64,000 bases of DNA, taken from positions 1,860,001 to 1,924,000 of the forward strand of contig NZ_CP133020.1 of NCBI RefSeq assembly GCF_030866825.1. Reading direction: 5' to 3'. Both the position numbers and the translations under genes were made by a program. Each line of letters starts with the position of its first letter. Within the stretch, counting starts at the first letter, position 1. The stretch comes from Rathayibacter sp. SW19 (GTDB lineage Bacteria; Actinomycetota; Actinomycetes; Actinomycetales; Microbacteriaceae). Positions 37,165 to 46,517 of this stretch are shown here, one piece after another. The notes under the pieces were generated by a model, which saw nothing but the letters and a program-made list of their open reading frames with translations, did not search any database and was not told where the DNA came from.

Positions 37165-40047
37165 ATGGCTATGAGCACCAAACCGACCCGTAATTCTCGC
37201 GGCACAACGTCGCGAGGAGGGTCGTCTGGGCGCGCCGATGCGGCGAAAAGTTCGGCAAAATCGTCTGGAAGGGCGGCGACGCAGAAGACCGTGCGCTATC
37301 CGGCGGCGGAAGCGAAGCCAGGCTTGCTCGTGCGCCTCTGGATGGGTCTCGCTCATCTCACCGGCGGTGCAGCCCGGGCCCTTGGGCCGGAGAAGCTGGA
37401 GAAGGAAGAACGCCGTGACGGCCTGCCGTTCTTCATCGTGCTCTTGGCGATCGCAGGCGCTGTGGTCGAGTGGTTCTTTATCAACAATTCCCTCGCCCAC
37501 TCATTAGACACCTGGAGTTTCGGCGGGCTGTTCGGTCGCGTGGCGTTCGCGCTTCCCGTGATCATGCTGGTTTTCGCGATCTGGTTGTTTCGGCATCCGA
37601 GCTCGGTGCACGACAACACCCGCATTGGAATCGGTCTGATCCTCCTTCTGGTCTCGGTGTCCGGCCTCTGTCACATCTTCAGTGGGCAGCCGCAGCCGAG
37701 CGATGGAATGCCTGTGCTCGCCCGCGCCGGCGGCATCATTGGCTGGATGGTTGCTGCTCCGTTGATCGCACTGATCACCCCGATCGGCGCCACAGCGGTC
37801 ATCATCGTGCTGTTGCTGCTCAGTCTGTTCATCATCACGAAGACCCCGCCGAACAAGATCGGCGAACGGTCACGTGAGTTGTATGCGTATTTGTTCGGAG
37901 CACAGCTGCCCAGTGAGGAGGAGCGAGAGGCGGCGAAAACTGAGAAGCTCGAACGGCTCGAGAAAGCGCATCAGGTTGAGCTGGACGGCGTTGATGAGGA
38001 GGATGCAGCAGATACGAACCTCCCGTGGTGGCGTCGCAACAAGAGCCAGCGGGAAGAGGATCCGGCATTCGACACTCCGGTCGTGGAATCCGTGACCGAC
38101 GTGCTCGGGGCGGGTGCGGCATCCGGGCAGGGCGAGTTCGCGTCAGCGCTCGAACCGGACCCGGCATCCGATCATTACGGAACGGAGGTGCTCGGGGAAC
38201 TGCGGGTGGCAGAGGACGCCGTCAAACGGTTCACAGGGGAGGTTGCGCTCGGCGGTGAAACTTCGACAGGTTTGCGCGGTGACGGCGCGACAGATGTGCT
38301 GCCCGGCTTCGTCATGCCGGCCGCTGACCGTGGCGCAGAAGAGGACGGTGTCGGTTTCGATCTCGCCGGTGCGGCCCCGCTCGCGCCCGTTCCGCAAGCG
38401 CCGTACCGACTGCCTGCCGCATCGACGCTGTCAGTGGGGGCGCCCGGTAAGACCCGATCAGCGGCCAACGACGAGGTGGTTGCAGCCATCACCGACGTAC
38501 TCGGGCAATTCCACGTGGACGCGAAGGTCACCGGTTTCTCCCGGGGCCCGACCGTCACCCAGTACGAGGTCGAACTCGGGTCGGGTGTGAAGGTCGAACG
38601 CGTCACCGCGCTCAGCAAGAACCTGTCATACGCCGTGGCGAGCAACGAGGTGCGCATCCTGTCGCCGATACCGGGCAAGAGCGCGATCGGCATCGAGATC
38701 CCCAACTCCGACCGCGAGATCGTCTCTCTCGGTGACGTGCTTCGGTCGGCCGCCGCGGCCAATAGCCACCATCCGATGACGATCGGCGTCGGCAAAGACG
38801 TCGGCGGCGGTTACGTTGTCGCCAATCTTGCCAAGATGCCCCACCTCCTCGTTGCGGGCTCGACGGGCTCCGGCAAGTCCAGCTTCGTCAATTCGATGAT
38901 CACCAGCTTGCTGATGCGAGCAAAGCCGTCCGAGGTCAGGATGGTGCTGGTCGACCCGAAGCGGGTCGAACTGTCGATCTATGCCGGCGTTCCGCACCTG
39001 ATCACGCCCATCATCACGAACCCGAAGAAGGCCGCGGAAGCGTTGCAGTGGGTCGTCAAAGAGATGGACATGCGCTACGACGACCTGGCCAGCTTCGGGT
39101 TCCGGCACATCGATGACTTCAACAAGGCCGTCATCAATGACGAGATCATCCTGCCCGCCGGCAGCGAGCGCACGCTCAAGCCTTACCCGTATCTGCTGGT
39201 CGTCGTCGACGAACTCGCCGACCTGATGATGGTCGCCCCGCGTGACGTCGAGGACTCGATCGTTCGTATCACGCAGCTGGCGCGCGCATCCGGAATCCAC
39301 CTGGTGCTGGCAACGCAGCGACCGAGCGTCGATGTCGTCACCGGGCTGATCAAGGCCAATGTGCCGTCTCGGTTGGCCTTTGCGGTGACGAGCGTGACGG
39401 ATTCCCGCGTCATCCTGGACCAGTCCGGCGCCGACAAACTGATCGGCCAGGGCGATGCCCTGTTCTTGCCGATGGGTGCGTCGAAAGCGATTCGTGTGCA
39501 GGGGGCCTGGGTCGGCGAGAGCGAGATCCAGCGGGTCGTCGAACACGTCACGGCGCAGGCAAGGCCGGACTATCGGCAAGACGTCGCCGCCGCAACGGAA
39601 CAGAAGCACATCGATGCCGATATCGGCGACGACTTGGAGCTCGTGCTCGCGGCAGCCGAGCTGATCGTTTCGACACAGTTCGGCTCGACGTCGATGTTGC
39701 AGCGCAAGTTGCGCGTCGGCTTCGCGAAAGCCGGGCGGCTGATCGACCTGCTCGAATCGCGGAACGTCGTAGGGCCGTCTGAAGGTTCGAAAGCCCGTGA
39801 CGTGCTCGTCCCCGCCGACCAGCTGCCGCAGGTACTCGCCCAACTGCGCGGCGAGGATTCGCCGCATTCGGCAGCCTCTTTCAGCGCTCCCGCTTCCGGC
39901 GCGCCCGGGTCCGCTGTCCCTGGGTCTGCTGCCGCTGGGCACGCCGACAGGTACGCCGACGACCCGGTTGCTGCGTCAACGTCCGGCTATCCTGAGGAGG
40001 AGGCGCCGTCGGACGAGGACGCCTGGAATCTGACCGGCAGGGAGTGA
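37165..40047 (+). CDS. ftsK: DNA translocase FtsK/SpoIIIE
   Basis: A 960-residue septal DNA pump that clears chromosomes at division. A basic N-terminus is followed by about four transmembrane helices (about 85-225), then an acidic linker (about 240-430). The motor domain has KVTGFSRGPTVTQYEVELGS, the Walker A LLVAGSTGSGKSSFVNSMIT, Walker B YLLVVVDELADLMMV and LATQRPSVDVVTGLIKANVP. The C-terminal winged-helix gamma domain (AAELIVSTQFGSTSMLQRKL) reads KOPS-type sequences. A ~60-residue Ala/Ser/Pro tail ends the protein. Overlaps pgsA by 4 nt. Confidence 0.97.
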   Translation: MAMSTKPTRNSRGTTSRGGSSGRADAAKSSAKSSGRAATQKTVRYPAAEAKPGLLVRLWMGLAHLTGGAARALGPEKLEKEERRDGLPFFIVLLAIAGAVVEWFFINNSLAHSLDTWSFGGLFGRVAFALPVIMLVFAIWLFRHPSSVHDNTRIGIGLILLLVSVSGLCHIFSGQPQPSDGMPVLARAGGIIGWMVAAPLIALITPIGATAVIIVLLLLSLFIITKTPPNKIGERSRELYAYLFGAQLPSEEEREAAKTEKLERLEKAHQVELDGVDEEDAADTNLPWWRRNKSQREEDPAFDTPVVESVTDVLGAGAASGQGEFASALEPDPASDHYGTEVLGELRVAEDAVKRFTGEVALGGETSTGLRGDGATDVLPGFVMPAADRGAEEDGVGFDLAGAAPLAPVPQAPYRLPAASTLSVGAPGKTRSAANDEVVAAITDVLGQFHVDAKVTGFSRGPTVTQYEVELGSGVKVERVTALSKNLSYAVASNEVRILSPIPGKSAIGIEIPNSDREIVSLGDVLRSAAAANSHHPMTIGVGKDVGGGYVVANLAKMPHLLVAGSTGSGKSSFVNSMITSLLMRAKPSEVRMVLVDPKRVELSIYAGVPHLITPIITNPKKAAEALQWVVKEMDMRYDDLASFGFRHIDDFNKAVINDEIILPAGSERTLKPYPYLLVVVDELADLMMVAPRDVEDSIVRITQLARASGIHLVLATQRPSVDVVTGLIKANVPSRLAFAVTSVTDSRVILDQSGADKLIGQGDALFLPMGASKAIRVQGAWVGESEIQRVVEHVTAQARPDYRQDVAAATEQKHIDADIGDDLELVLAAAELIVSTQFGSTSMLQRKLRVGFAKAGRLIDLLESRNVVGPSEGSKARDVLVPADQLPQVLAQLRGEDSPHSAASFSAPASGAPGSAVPGSAAAGHADRYADDPVAASTSGYPEEEAPSDEDAWNLTGRE

Positions 40048-40679
40048 AAATGGGCAGTGGCGACTCCGCCTCTGCACCCGGGTCGTTGACCGGCGCAAGC
40101 AATTGGAATGTGCCGAACCTGATCACGGTCGTGCGCATCCTGCTGGCTCCGCTGTTCGTTTGGATGCTGCTGGTCGACAATGGCGCGGACGGCGCCCTCC
40201 GCTGGTGGGCCGGTGTGCTCTTCATCCTGGCGATCGCGACGGATGGCGTCGACGGTGCCATTGCCCGGCGCCGCGGCCTTGTCACAGAGCTCGGAAAGCT
40301 CCTCGACCCGATCGCTGACAAGATTCTGATCGGCGGAGCGCTGGTTTCGTTGTCCATCCTCGGCGAGCTGCCCTGGTGGGTGACCATTGTGATCATGGTG
40401 CGCGAAATCGGCATCACCGTCTATCGCTTCATCGTCATCAAGAACGGGGTGATCGCGGCGTCTCGCGGCGGCAAGCTGAAGACGATCGTGCAATCGGTCG
40501 CGATCTCACTGGCGCTGCTGCCGTTCTGGAGCGTCTTCGGTTCTTGGGTGTACTGGTTCGACGGCATTCTGATGACTTTGGCCGTCATCCTCACTGTCGC
40601 AACGGGGCTGGACTACCTCTGGCAAGGTGTGCGCGGCTCCCGGGCACGAAAGCAGCGAACCGAGACGAAGCTCGAATGA
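40044..40679 (+). CDS. pgsA: CDP-diacylglycerol-glycerol-3-phosphate 3-phosphatidyltransferase
   Basis: A 211-residue membrane enzyme of phospholipid synthesis. The CDP-alcohol phosphotransferase signature (D-G-x2-A-R-x8-G-x3-D-x3-D) is present at DGVDGAIARRRGLVTELGKL and LDPIADK. About five to six transmembrane helices surround it (NVPNLITVVRILLAPLFVWM at the start). GTG 40044 overlaps the ftsK stop; ATG 40050 is an alternative. Overlaps cinA by 4 nt. Confidence 0.94.
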   Translation: MKMGSGDSASAPGSLTGASNWNVPNLITVVRILLAPLFVWMLLVDNGADGALRWWAGVLFILAIATDGVDGAIARRRGLVTELGKLLDPIADKILIGGALVSLSILGELPWWVTIVIMVREIGITVYRFIVIKNGVIAASRGGKLKTIVQSVAISLALLPFWSVFGSWVYWFDGILMTLAVILTVATGLDYLWQGVRGSRARKQRTETKLE

Positions 40680-41176
40680 GTCAGCACACCGCACCGGATG
40701 AGACGGCTCGACTGATTGCCGAGCTGGCGACTCGCGGGCTGACGCTCGCCGTGGCGGAATCACTGACCGGCGGGGGACTGACGGCCGAATTTACCAGGCC
40801 CGCCGGGGCATCCGCCGTCGTGTTGGGCGGTGTGGTCGTCTACGCGACCGAGCTGAAGCACTCCCTGGTCGGTGTCGATGCCGCACTCCTGGCTGAACAC
40901 GGGCCTGTGCACCCCGACGTGGCGGCGCAGCTCGCCGACGGGGTGCGCCGGGCGGCGGCTGTCGGTGGCCGCCCGGCCGATATCGGCGTTTCAACGACCG
41001 GGGTCGCCGGGCCGGACCCGCAGGGTGGGCAACCGCCCGGAACCGTTTTCGTGGGAGTTTCCACGAGCGCGGCCACCAGGGTGATCGCGCTGAATCTGAG
41101 CGGTTCACGTGCCGAGATCAGGGTGGAAGCCGTGCGTCGTGCCGTCGCGGCTGTTGCGGAAGCTGCCCGGGAATAG
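40676..41176 (+). CDS. cinA: CinA-family nicotinamide-nucleotide amidohydrolase
   Basis: A 166-residue protein corresponding to the C-terminal CinA domain only (PncC type). LTLAVAESLTGGGLTAEFT holds the catalytic Ser, and VVVYATELKHSLVGVD, IGVSTTGVAGPDPQGGQPPG and TVFVGVSTS follow. It deamidates NMN in pyridine-nucleotide salvage. Coupled to pgsA by ATGA overlap and precedes clgR, the usual actinobacterial order. Confidence 0.92.
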   Translation: MSQHTAPDETARLIAELATRGLTLAVAESLTGGGLTAEFTRPAGASAVVLGGVVVYATELKHSLVGVDAALLAEHGPVHPDVAAQLADGVRRAAAVGGRPADIGVSTTGVAGPDPQGGQPPGTVFVGVSTSAATRVIALNLSGSRAEIRVEAVRRAVAAVAEAARE

Positions 41177-41321
41177 CGGGCGATCGGGGCGCGTTGCACT
41201 CGGTGTATTCACAAGAAAACTCCAGTCGTCGTCGTTAGAGTTCTGGCACAGGATGCGTGTACAGTTGAGCATCCAAGAACGAAGACCCGATAGGTTGGCA
41301 GGACATGAAAGGGAGGCTCCA

Positions 41322-41633
41322 ATGATTCTTGTACGTCAGGAAATCGGCGACGTGCTCAGGGACTTCCGCCTGCAGAAGGGCCGCACGCTTCGTCAGGTCG
41401 CCAGCAAGGCCAGCGTGGCCTTGGGCTACTTGAGCGAGGTCGAGCGTGGCCAGAAGGAAGCGTCGAGCGAAATCCTCGCGTCGGTGGCAGACGCCCTCGG
41501 CACCCCGATTTCGGTCATCATGCGCGAGGTGGGGGACAGGCTTGCGGTACTGGAAGGTATCGATCCACTGATCCCGGACACCGTCCCAGACGAATTCGTC
41601 GCAGAGCTGGATGCGGACCTCGTTGCCCACTGA
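41322..41633 (+). CDS. clgR: XRE-family regulator ClgR
   Basis: A 103-residue regulator with a helix-turn-helix (IGDVLRDFRLQKGRTLRQVA and VALGYLSEVERGQKEASSEI) and a short C-terminal tail. Sequence and position between cinA and recA identify it as ClgR, the activator of Clp protease genes under envelope and proteolytic stress in corynebacteria, mycobacteria and streptomycetes. A strong GGGAGG site precedes the ATG at 41322. It has its own 145-bp upstream region. A very strong terminator follows. Confidence 0.9.
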   Translation: MILVRQEIGDVLRDFRLQKGRTLRQVASKASVALGYLSEVERGQKEASSEILASVADALGTPISVIMREVGDRLAVLEGIDPLIPDTVPDEFVAELDADLVAH

Positions 41634-41646
41634 TAGCCGCACGAGC

Positions 41647-41679
41647 GAACGGGCGCCCCGATTGCCGGGGCGCCCGTTC
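41647..41679 (+). terminator. Terminator after clgR
   Basis: A perfect 14-bp stem GAACGGGCGCCCCG / CGGGGCGCCCGTTC has a 5-nt ATTGC loop and starts 13 bp after the clgR stop. It is followed by TGCG, not a T-tract. Confidence 0.8.
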
Positions 41680-41723
41680 TGCGTCCGCTGCCGCGGTTCC
41701 CGGGTCGGTGCGAGGGTTCTCAC

Positions 41724-41954
41724 GTGCGGCTGAGCGAATTGCGGCTTGCGTTGGCCGAGGAGTTCGGTGCCGCGTATGGCGCGGTACTGATGAATGATCT
41801 GGTACTCGGCGAATTGGGCTCTCGCACCGGTGACCAGGCTCTCGCAGCCGGAGTGCCGGCGCGGGACGTCTGGTTCGCGCTGTGTGCCGCAAAAGACGTG
41901 CCGCGCGCACGCTGGAATAGCGCAGGCAAGCCGGCTCCGCGAACTGGAGAGTAA
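41724..41954 (+). CDS. DUF3046 protein
   Basis: A 76-residue protein matching DUF3046, a small actinobacterial family almost always just before recA. It has LRLALAEEFGAAYGAVLMND, LGELGSRTGDQALAAGVPAR and VWFALCAAKDVPRARW. Function is unknown. GTG start. Because it sits upstream of the SOS box at 41981 it is unlikely to be in the SOS transcript of recA. Confidence 0.85.
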   Translation: MRLSELRLALAEEFGAAYGAVLMNDLVLGELGSRTGDQALAAGVPARDVWFALCAAKDVPRARWNSAGKPAPRTGE

Positions 41955-41980
41955 TCCGCGCGACACGCGGAAACATCATC

Positions 41981-41996
41981 TCGAAGATATGTTCGG
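41981..41996. promoter_or_regulatory. SOS box (LexA operator) of recA
   Basis: TCGAAGATATGTTCGG fits the actinobacterial LexA consensus TCGAAC(N4)GTTCGA with few mismatches. It is identical at 15 of 16 positions to the site in front of the LysM gene (54189-54204). A -10-like GATACT follows at about 42002-42007. Confidence 0.85.
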
Positions 41997-42066
41997 GTTT
42001 TGATACTCTTACTCCACAGAGGCAGTCGAAGCGAGTTGTCCACCGTTCTCGGGGTGTTCGACTCGA

Positions 42067-42089
42067 ATGTCGGACCCGCGGCGTACAGT
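42067..42089 (+). promoter_or_regulatory. Candidate second (PafBC-type, RecA-NDp-like) recA promoter
   Basis: ATGTCGGAC, exactly 8 nt, then TACAGT resembles the RecA-NDp layout TTGTCRGTG-N8-TAnnnT known for LexA-independent DNA-damage promoters in mycobacteria. The first box has three mismatches. It lies 40 bp before the recA ATG, downstream of the SOS box. Confidence 0.4.
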
Positions 42090-42128
42090 CTCGTCACGAA
42101 CACATAGCCTGCGAAGGGGAGATCCGAA

Positions 42129-43214
42129 ATGCCATCACCAGCCGATCGCGAAAAATCACTCGAGAGCGCACTTGCCCAAATAGACAAACAATTCGGCAAG
42201 GGTTCCGTCATGCGGCTCGGCAGCGACGAGCGTGCTCCTGTCGAGGTCATCCCAACGGGCTCGATCGCCCTGGACGTCGCGCTCGGCATCGGCGGGCTGC
42301 CGCGCGGCCGCATCGTCGAGATCTACGGACCGGAGTCTTCGGGTAAGACGACACTGACCCTTCACGCGATCGCCAACGCGCAGGCTGCGGGCGGCATCGC
42401 CGCCTTCATCGACGCGGAGCACGCGCTCGACCCCGAGTATGCGAGCAAGCTCGGCGTCGACATCGACGCGCTGTTGGTGTCGCAGCCAGACACCGGGGAG
42501 CAAGCGTTGGAAATCGCAGACATGCTCGTGCGCAGCGGCTCGATCGACGTCATCGTCATCGACTCGGTTGCCGCCCTCGTGCCTCGTGCCGAGATCGAGG
42601 GTGAGATGGGTGACTCCCATGTCGGCCTGCAGGCACGACTGATGTCACAAGCGCTGCGCAAGTTGACCGGTGGGCTCAGCCAGACGAACACGACGATGAT
42701 CTTCATCAACCAGCTCCGCGAGAAGATCGGCGTGTTCTTCGGGAGCCCCGAAACCACGGCCGGTGGTAAGGCGTTAAAGTTCTATGCGTCGGTGAGACTG
42801 GATATTCGACGCATCGAAACGTTGAAAGACGGCACAGAGGCCGTCGGCAACCGTACGCGCGTGAAGGTTGTCAAGAATAAAATGGCACCGCCGTTCAAGC
42901 AGGCAGAGTTCGACATCCTCTACGGCATCGGCATCTCGCGGGAGGGCAGTCTGATCGATTTCGGAGTCGAACACTCCATCGTCAAGAAGTCGGGCGCCTG
43001 GTACACCTATGATGGCGACCAGCTCGGTCAGGGCAAGGAGAATTCGAGAAACTTCCTGCTTGCGAACCCGGACATTGCGAACGAGATCGAGCAAAAGATC
43101 AAGGTGAAGCTGGGTATCGTCGCCGATCCGAATGCGCCGGCTGCCGTTACAGAGGACATCATCGACAACGTTGATTCCATCGGAGACAAACTCGCGAAGC
43201 GCAAGGGCGCTTAG
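42129..43214 (+). CDS. recA: Recombinase RecA
   Basis: A 361-residue strand-exchange ATPase and LexA co-protease. ALAQIDKQFGKGSVMRLGSD opens the core. Walker A is EIYGPESSGKTTLTLHAIAN and Walker B is IDVIVIDSVAALVPRAEIEG. Loop L1 is EGEMGDSHVGLQARLMSQAL, then NTTMIFINQLREKIGVFFGS and the L2 region PETTAGGKALKFYASVRLDI. No intein. GAAGGGGAG ribosome site. A long upstream region carries the SOS box and a possible second promoter. Followed 28 bp later by recX. Confidence 0.99.
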   Translation: MPSPADREKSLESALAQIDKQFGKGSVMRLGSDERAPVEVIPTGSIALDVALGIGGLPRGRIVEIYGPESSGKTTLTLHAIANAQAAGGIAAFIDAEHALDPEYASKLGVDIDALLVSQPDTGEQALEIADMLVRSGSIDVIVIDSVAALVPRAEIEGEMGDSHVGLQARLMSQALRKLTGGLSQTNTTMIFINQLREKIGVFFGSPETTAGGKALKFYASVRLDIRRIETLKDGTEAVGNRTRVKVVKNKMAPPFKQAEFDILYGIGISREGSLIDFGVEHSIVKKSGAWYTYDGDQLGQGKENSRNFLLANPDIANEIEQKIKVKLGIVADPNAPAAVTEDIIDNVDSIGDKLAKRKGA

Positions 43215-43242
43215 GCGTTCCTGCAGATCTGCCGGTGATGTC

Positions 43243-43899
43243 ATGATCGTTCGATTCCCGTCGGCCGAGGACTCCGCGGCCGGGCAAGAACGCACGGAAG
43301 GACTCGCTCCCGTCGCCTATCTGCCTGGGGCGCGGCCGAACGCCAAAACCGAGGGCGCGTTCAATCGCGTCGCGCGGCAACGCGTGCCGAAGGAACAATT
43401 CGAGGATGCAAAAGAGCGAACGTCGAAGCGTGCCGCCAACGTGTCGATCCATCAACTCGCACGGCGCGGAATGTCGAGGTGGGAACTGCAGCAGGTCCTG
43501 AAGAAGCGCGAGGTGGCCGACGACGCTGCGACTGCGGAACTCGATCGACTCGAGCGGCTCGGCTTGCTTGACGATGCCGCCTTCGCGCTCACCCTCGTGT
43601 ACACCCAGCACACACGCAAGGGGCTCGGCCGTCAAGCGATCGCGCATGAACTTCGACGGCGACACATCGATCAAGACATCATTGACGATGCACTGTCCGA
43701 GATCGACGACGACGATGAACGCGAACGCGCCTTCGAGCTGGCGCACAAGCGCGTCGGCCAGCTCAACAGCGTCGATGACGAGACCGCGAGGCGACGGCTG
43801 AATGGCTTTCTTGCCCGCAAAGGCTACTCGTCGGAGATCATCAGGAACGCCGTCGAGTCGGCAATGGAAACCAGGCGGCCGGGCGTTCGGTTCCGATAG
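43243..43899 (+). CDS. recX: Regulatory protein RecX
   Basis: A 218-residue RecA modulator. After a ~60-residue disordered N-terminus come three-helix repeats: SIHQLARRGMSRWELQQVLK, LDRLERLGLLDDAAFALTLV and HTRKGLGRQAIAHELRRRHI. RRLNGFLARKGYSSEIIRNA follows near the end. Probably co-transcribed with recA. I chose the ATG at 43243. Confidence 0.92.
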   Translation: MIVRFPSAEDSAAGQERTEGLAPVAYLPGARPNAKTEGAFNRVARQRVPKEQFEDAKERTSKRAANVSIHQLARRGMSRWELQQVLKKREVADDAATAELDRLERLGLLDDAAFALTLVYTQHTRKGLGRQAIAHELRRRHIDQDIIDDALSEIDDDDERERAFELAHKRVGQLNSVDDETARRRLNGFLARKGYSSEIIRNAVESAMETRRPGVRFR

Positions 43900-43968
43900 A
43901 ACGCTGCCCGACCGCTCGCCGCATCTCGAACAAGACCGCGGTCGAGTGGCCTCGCGGCCCGCAAAACG

Positions 43969-43974
43969 TAGAAT
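43969..43974 (+). promoter_or_regulatory. -10-like element of a probable leaderless miaB promoter
   Basis: TAGAAT is the best -10 match in the window and ends 9 nt before the miaB ATG (43984). No Shine-Dalgarno sequence or clear -35 is present. Confidence 0.5.
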
Positions 43975-43983
43975 AGACGCACT

Positions 43984-45558
43984 ATGACCACCGCTATGCC
44001 TTCCACGATCGCCGAAACGCGCTCTGTCATCGCTCGCTCCGATGCCGCCATCGACGAAAGCGGGCGGGCACGAACCTATGAGGTGCGCACCTTCGGCTGC
44101 CAGATGAACGTGCACGACTCCGAACGACTGGCCGGGTCCCTTGAGGCTGCCGGTTATGTCTCGGCCAACGGTAGCGAGGCGGACATCGTCGTCATCAACA
44201 CCTGCGCCGTGCGCGAGAACGCCGACAACAAGCTCTACGGAAACCTCGGGTACCTCGCCTCGGTGAAACGGCGCCACGCGGGCATGCAGATCGCCGTTGG
44301 CGGATGTCTTGCACAGAAAGACAAGAACGTCATCCTCGACAAGGCACCATGGGTCGATGTGGTTTTCGGCACGCACAACATGGGTTCGCTGCCGAGCCTG
44401 CTGGAACGAGCCCGGCACAACAACGAAGCACAGATCGAGATCCTCGAGGCCCTCGAAACGTTCCCGTCGACTCTGCCTGCGAAGCGGGAATCGAGTTACA
44501 GCGGTTGGGTATCGATCTCTGTTGGCTGCAACAACACCTGCACGTTCTGCATCGTGCCCTCACTTCGCGGCAAAGAGAAAGACCGTCGTCCCGGCGATGT
44601 TCTCGCCGAAGTGCAAACACTGGTCGACGACGGAGTCATCGAGGTCACGCTTCTGGGGCAGAACGTCAACTCGTACGGCGTGGAGTTCGGTGACCGCTCC
44701 GCATTCGGCAAACTGCTGCGTGCGGCTGGAGCGATCGAGGGGCTGGAACGCATTCGGTTCACCAGCCCGCATCCGGCAGCATTCACAGACGACGTGATCG
44801 ATGCGATGGCCGAGACACCGACCGTTATGCCGCAATTGCATATGCCGTTGCAGTCGGGCTCGGACCGCATCCTGCGTGCAATGCGCCGTTCCTACCGGTC
44901 AGAGAAGTTTCTCGGCATCCTCGACCGAGTGCGTGCGCGGATTCCGCATGCAGCAATCAGTACGGACATCATCGTCGGCTTCCCCGGCGAGACGGAGGGA
45001 GACTTCCAAGAGACTCTTCGGGTTGTGCGTGCCGCTCGGTTTTCGTCTGCATTCACGTTCCAGTACTCGATCCGCCCTGGCACCCCGGCTGCGACGATGG
45101 CCGATCAGGTGCCGAAGGAGATCGTACAAGATCGCTACGACCGACTGATCGCGCTGCAGGATGAGATCTCGTGGGAAGAGAACCAGAAGGTCGTCGGTCG
45201 TGAGGTCGAACTGCTCGTGGCAAACGGAGAAGGAAAGAAAGACGAAGCCACCCATCGCATGAGCGGGCGTGCCCATGACAGCAGGCTGGTGCATTTCGAG
45301 GTGCCGGCCGGCTCTGACGTGCCACGGCCGGGCGACGTGGTGACCGTGATCGTCAGTAAGGCAGCGCCGTTCTATCTGATCGCAGACGCTCCAGACGGTG
45401 CGCCGCTGCGCATTCGCCGCACCAGGGCAGGCGACGCCTGGGATCGCGTGCAGGCCGATTCGTGTGCCGTGCCTGCGCCGAGCGCACACGGACATGGTGG
45501 CGCAGGTCGCGTGTCCCTCGGACTCCCGACGCTTCGCCCGGTGCAGCCTCCCGCGTGA
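43984..45558 (+). CDS. miaB: tRNA-2-methylthio-N6-dimethylallyladenosine synthase
   Basis: A 524-residue radical-SAM methylthiotransferase acting on A37 of tRNAs. The N-terminal UPF0004 domain has cysteines in TFGCQMNVHDSER, INTCAVRENA and AVGGCLAQKDK. The radical-SAM CxxxCxxC motif lies in SVGCNNTCTFCIVPSLRGKE. A TRAM domain follows (VVGREVELLVANGEGKKD). The last ~55 residues are an extra Arg/Ala/Pro tail. GTGA overlap with miaA couples it to the prenyltransferase that makes its substrate. Confidence 0.96.
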   Translation: MTTAMPSTIAETRSVIARSDAAIDESGRARTYEVRTFGCQMNVHDSERLAGSLEAAGYVSANGSEADIVVINTCAVRENADNKLYGNLGYLASVKRRHAGMQIAVGGCLAQKDKNVILDKAPWVDVVFGTHNMGSLPSLLERARHNNEAQIEILEALETFPSTLPAKRESSYSGWVSISVGCNNTCTFCIVPSLRGKEKDRRPGDVLAEVQTLVDDGVIEVTLLGQNVNSYGVEFGDRSAFGKLLRAAGAIEGLERIRFTSPHPAAFTDDVIDAMAETPTVMPQLHMPLQSGSDRILRAMRRSYRSEKFLGILDRVRARIPHAAISTDIIVGFPGETEGDFQETLRVVRAARFSSAFTFQYSIRPGTPAATMADQVPKEIVQDRYDRLIALQDEISWEENQKVVGREVELLVANGEGKKDEATHRMSGRAHDSRLVHFEVPAGSDVPRPGDVVTVIVSKAAPFYLIADAPDGAPLRIRRTRAGDAWDRVQADSCAVPAPSAHGHGGAGRVSLGLPTLRPVQPPA

Positions 45559-46517
45559 GCGCCGCGCCGGGTGAGTGGAGTCGGTCTTCGGCGGTCCGCG
45601 AACTCATCGTCATCGTTGGTGCGACTGGAACCGGCAAATCAGAATGCGCGCTTTCGGTTGCCGAGCGCATTGAGCAAATCGGTGGCCGCGCGGAAATCAT
45701 CAACGCCGACGCCATGCAGTTGTATCGCGGCATGAACATCGGCACGGCGAAGCTGTCGCCGGCGGAACGGCGTGGCATAACGCACCACTTGCTGGACGTT
45801 CTCGACGTCACAGAAGACGCGAGCGTCGCCTGGTACCAGCCACGGGCGCGCGCCCTGGTCGAAGAGATCACGGCACGCGGCGCCGTGCCGATCCTGGTCG
45901 GCGGGTCCGGCCTCTACGTCTCGTCTGTGATCTACGATTTCGCATTCCCACCTCGCGATCCAACGGTTCGAGCGCGGCTGGAGAACGAACTCAACGAGCG
46001 AGGGCCGGGGTGGCTGCACGCACGCCTCCGAACGGTGCAACCGCACACCGCCGATCGCATCGACCCCGCCAACGGGCGCAGGATCGTGCGAGCACTGGAG
46101 GTGTTCGAGCTTTCCGGGCAGGGGCACGGCGGCGCGTTGCCCGTCAGGCCAACCGCCTGGCGTGAGGCCCGCCTCATCGGCCTGCACACCCCTCGGGGCG
46201 AGCTCACAGCGCGACTGGATGCGAGGGTCGAGCGGATGTGGGCCAGGGGCATGCTGGAGGAGGTCGCGTCGCTGATCCCGGCAGGCCTTGAGAGTGGAGG
46301 CACGGCGAGTCGGGCGATCGGCTATGCGCAAGCACTGTTGCAATTGCATGGCGAGTTGAGCCAGGCGGACGCAATCAGTCAGACGCAACAGTTGACCCGT
46401 CGTTATGCGCGGCGCCAGGTGAGCTGGTTCAAGCGATACGCAGACCTGGTCTGGTTCGATTCCGCAGACCCTGGGCTGGTCGATGGCGTGATAACCGCAC
46501 TGACGATCAGACCATAG
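45555..46517 (+). CDS. miaA: tRNA dimethylallyltransferase
   Basis: A 320-residue prenyltransferase that adds dimethylallyl to A37 of tRNA. The P-loop is IVIVGATGTGKSECALSVAE, followed by IINADAMQLYRGMNIGTAKL, PILVGGSGLYVSSVIYDF and DPANGRRIVRALEVFE. ASRAIGYAQALLQ and TRRYARRQVSWFKRY follow. GTG start in a 4-nt overlap with miaB. Its TAG stop forms part of the -10-like element of dapF. Confidence 0.95.
   Translation: MSAAPGEWSRSSAVRELIVIVGATGTGKSECALSVAERIEQIGGRAEIINADAMQLYRGMNIGTAKLSPAERRGITHHLLDVLDVTEDASVAWYQPRARALVEEITARGAVPILVGGSGLYVSSVIYDFAFPPRDPTVRARLENELNERGPGWLHARLRTVQPHTADRIDPANGRRIVRALEVFELSGQGHGGALPVRPTAWREARLIGLHTPRGELTARLDARVERMWARGMLEEVASLIPAGLESGGTASRAIGYAQALLQLHGELSQADAISQTQQLTRRYARRQVSWFKRYADLVWFDSADPGLVDGVITALTIRP

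Noticed and set aside
35319..37205. 628-codon open frame on the minus strand across rnj
   Set aside because: It is antisense to a clear RNase J gene. Long antisense frames are common in high-GC coding DNA, and its translation is Arg/Asp/His-rich with no recognisable domain.
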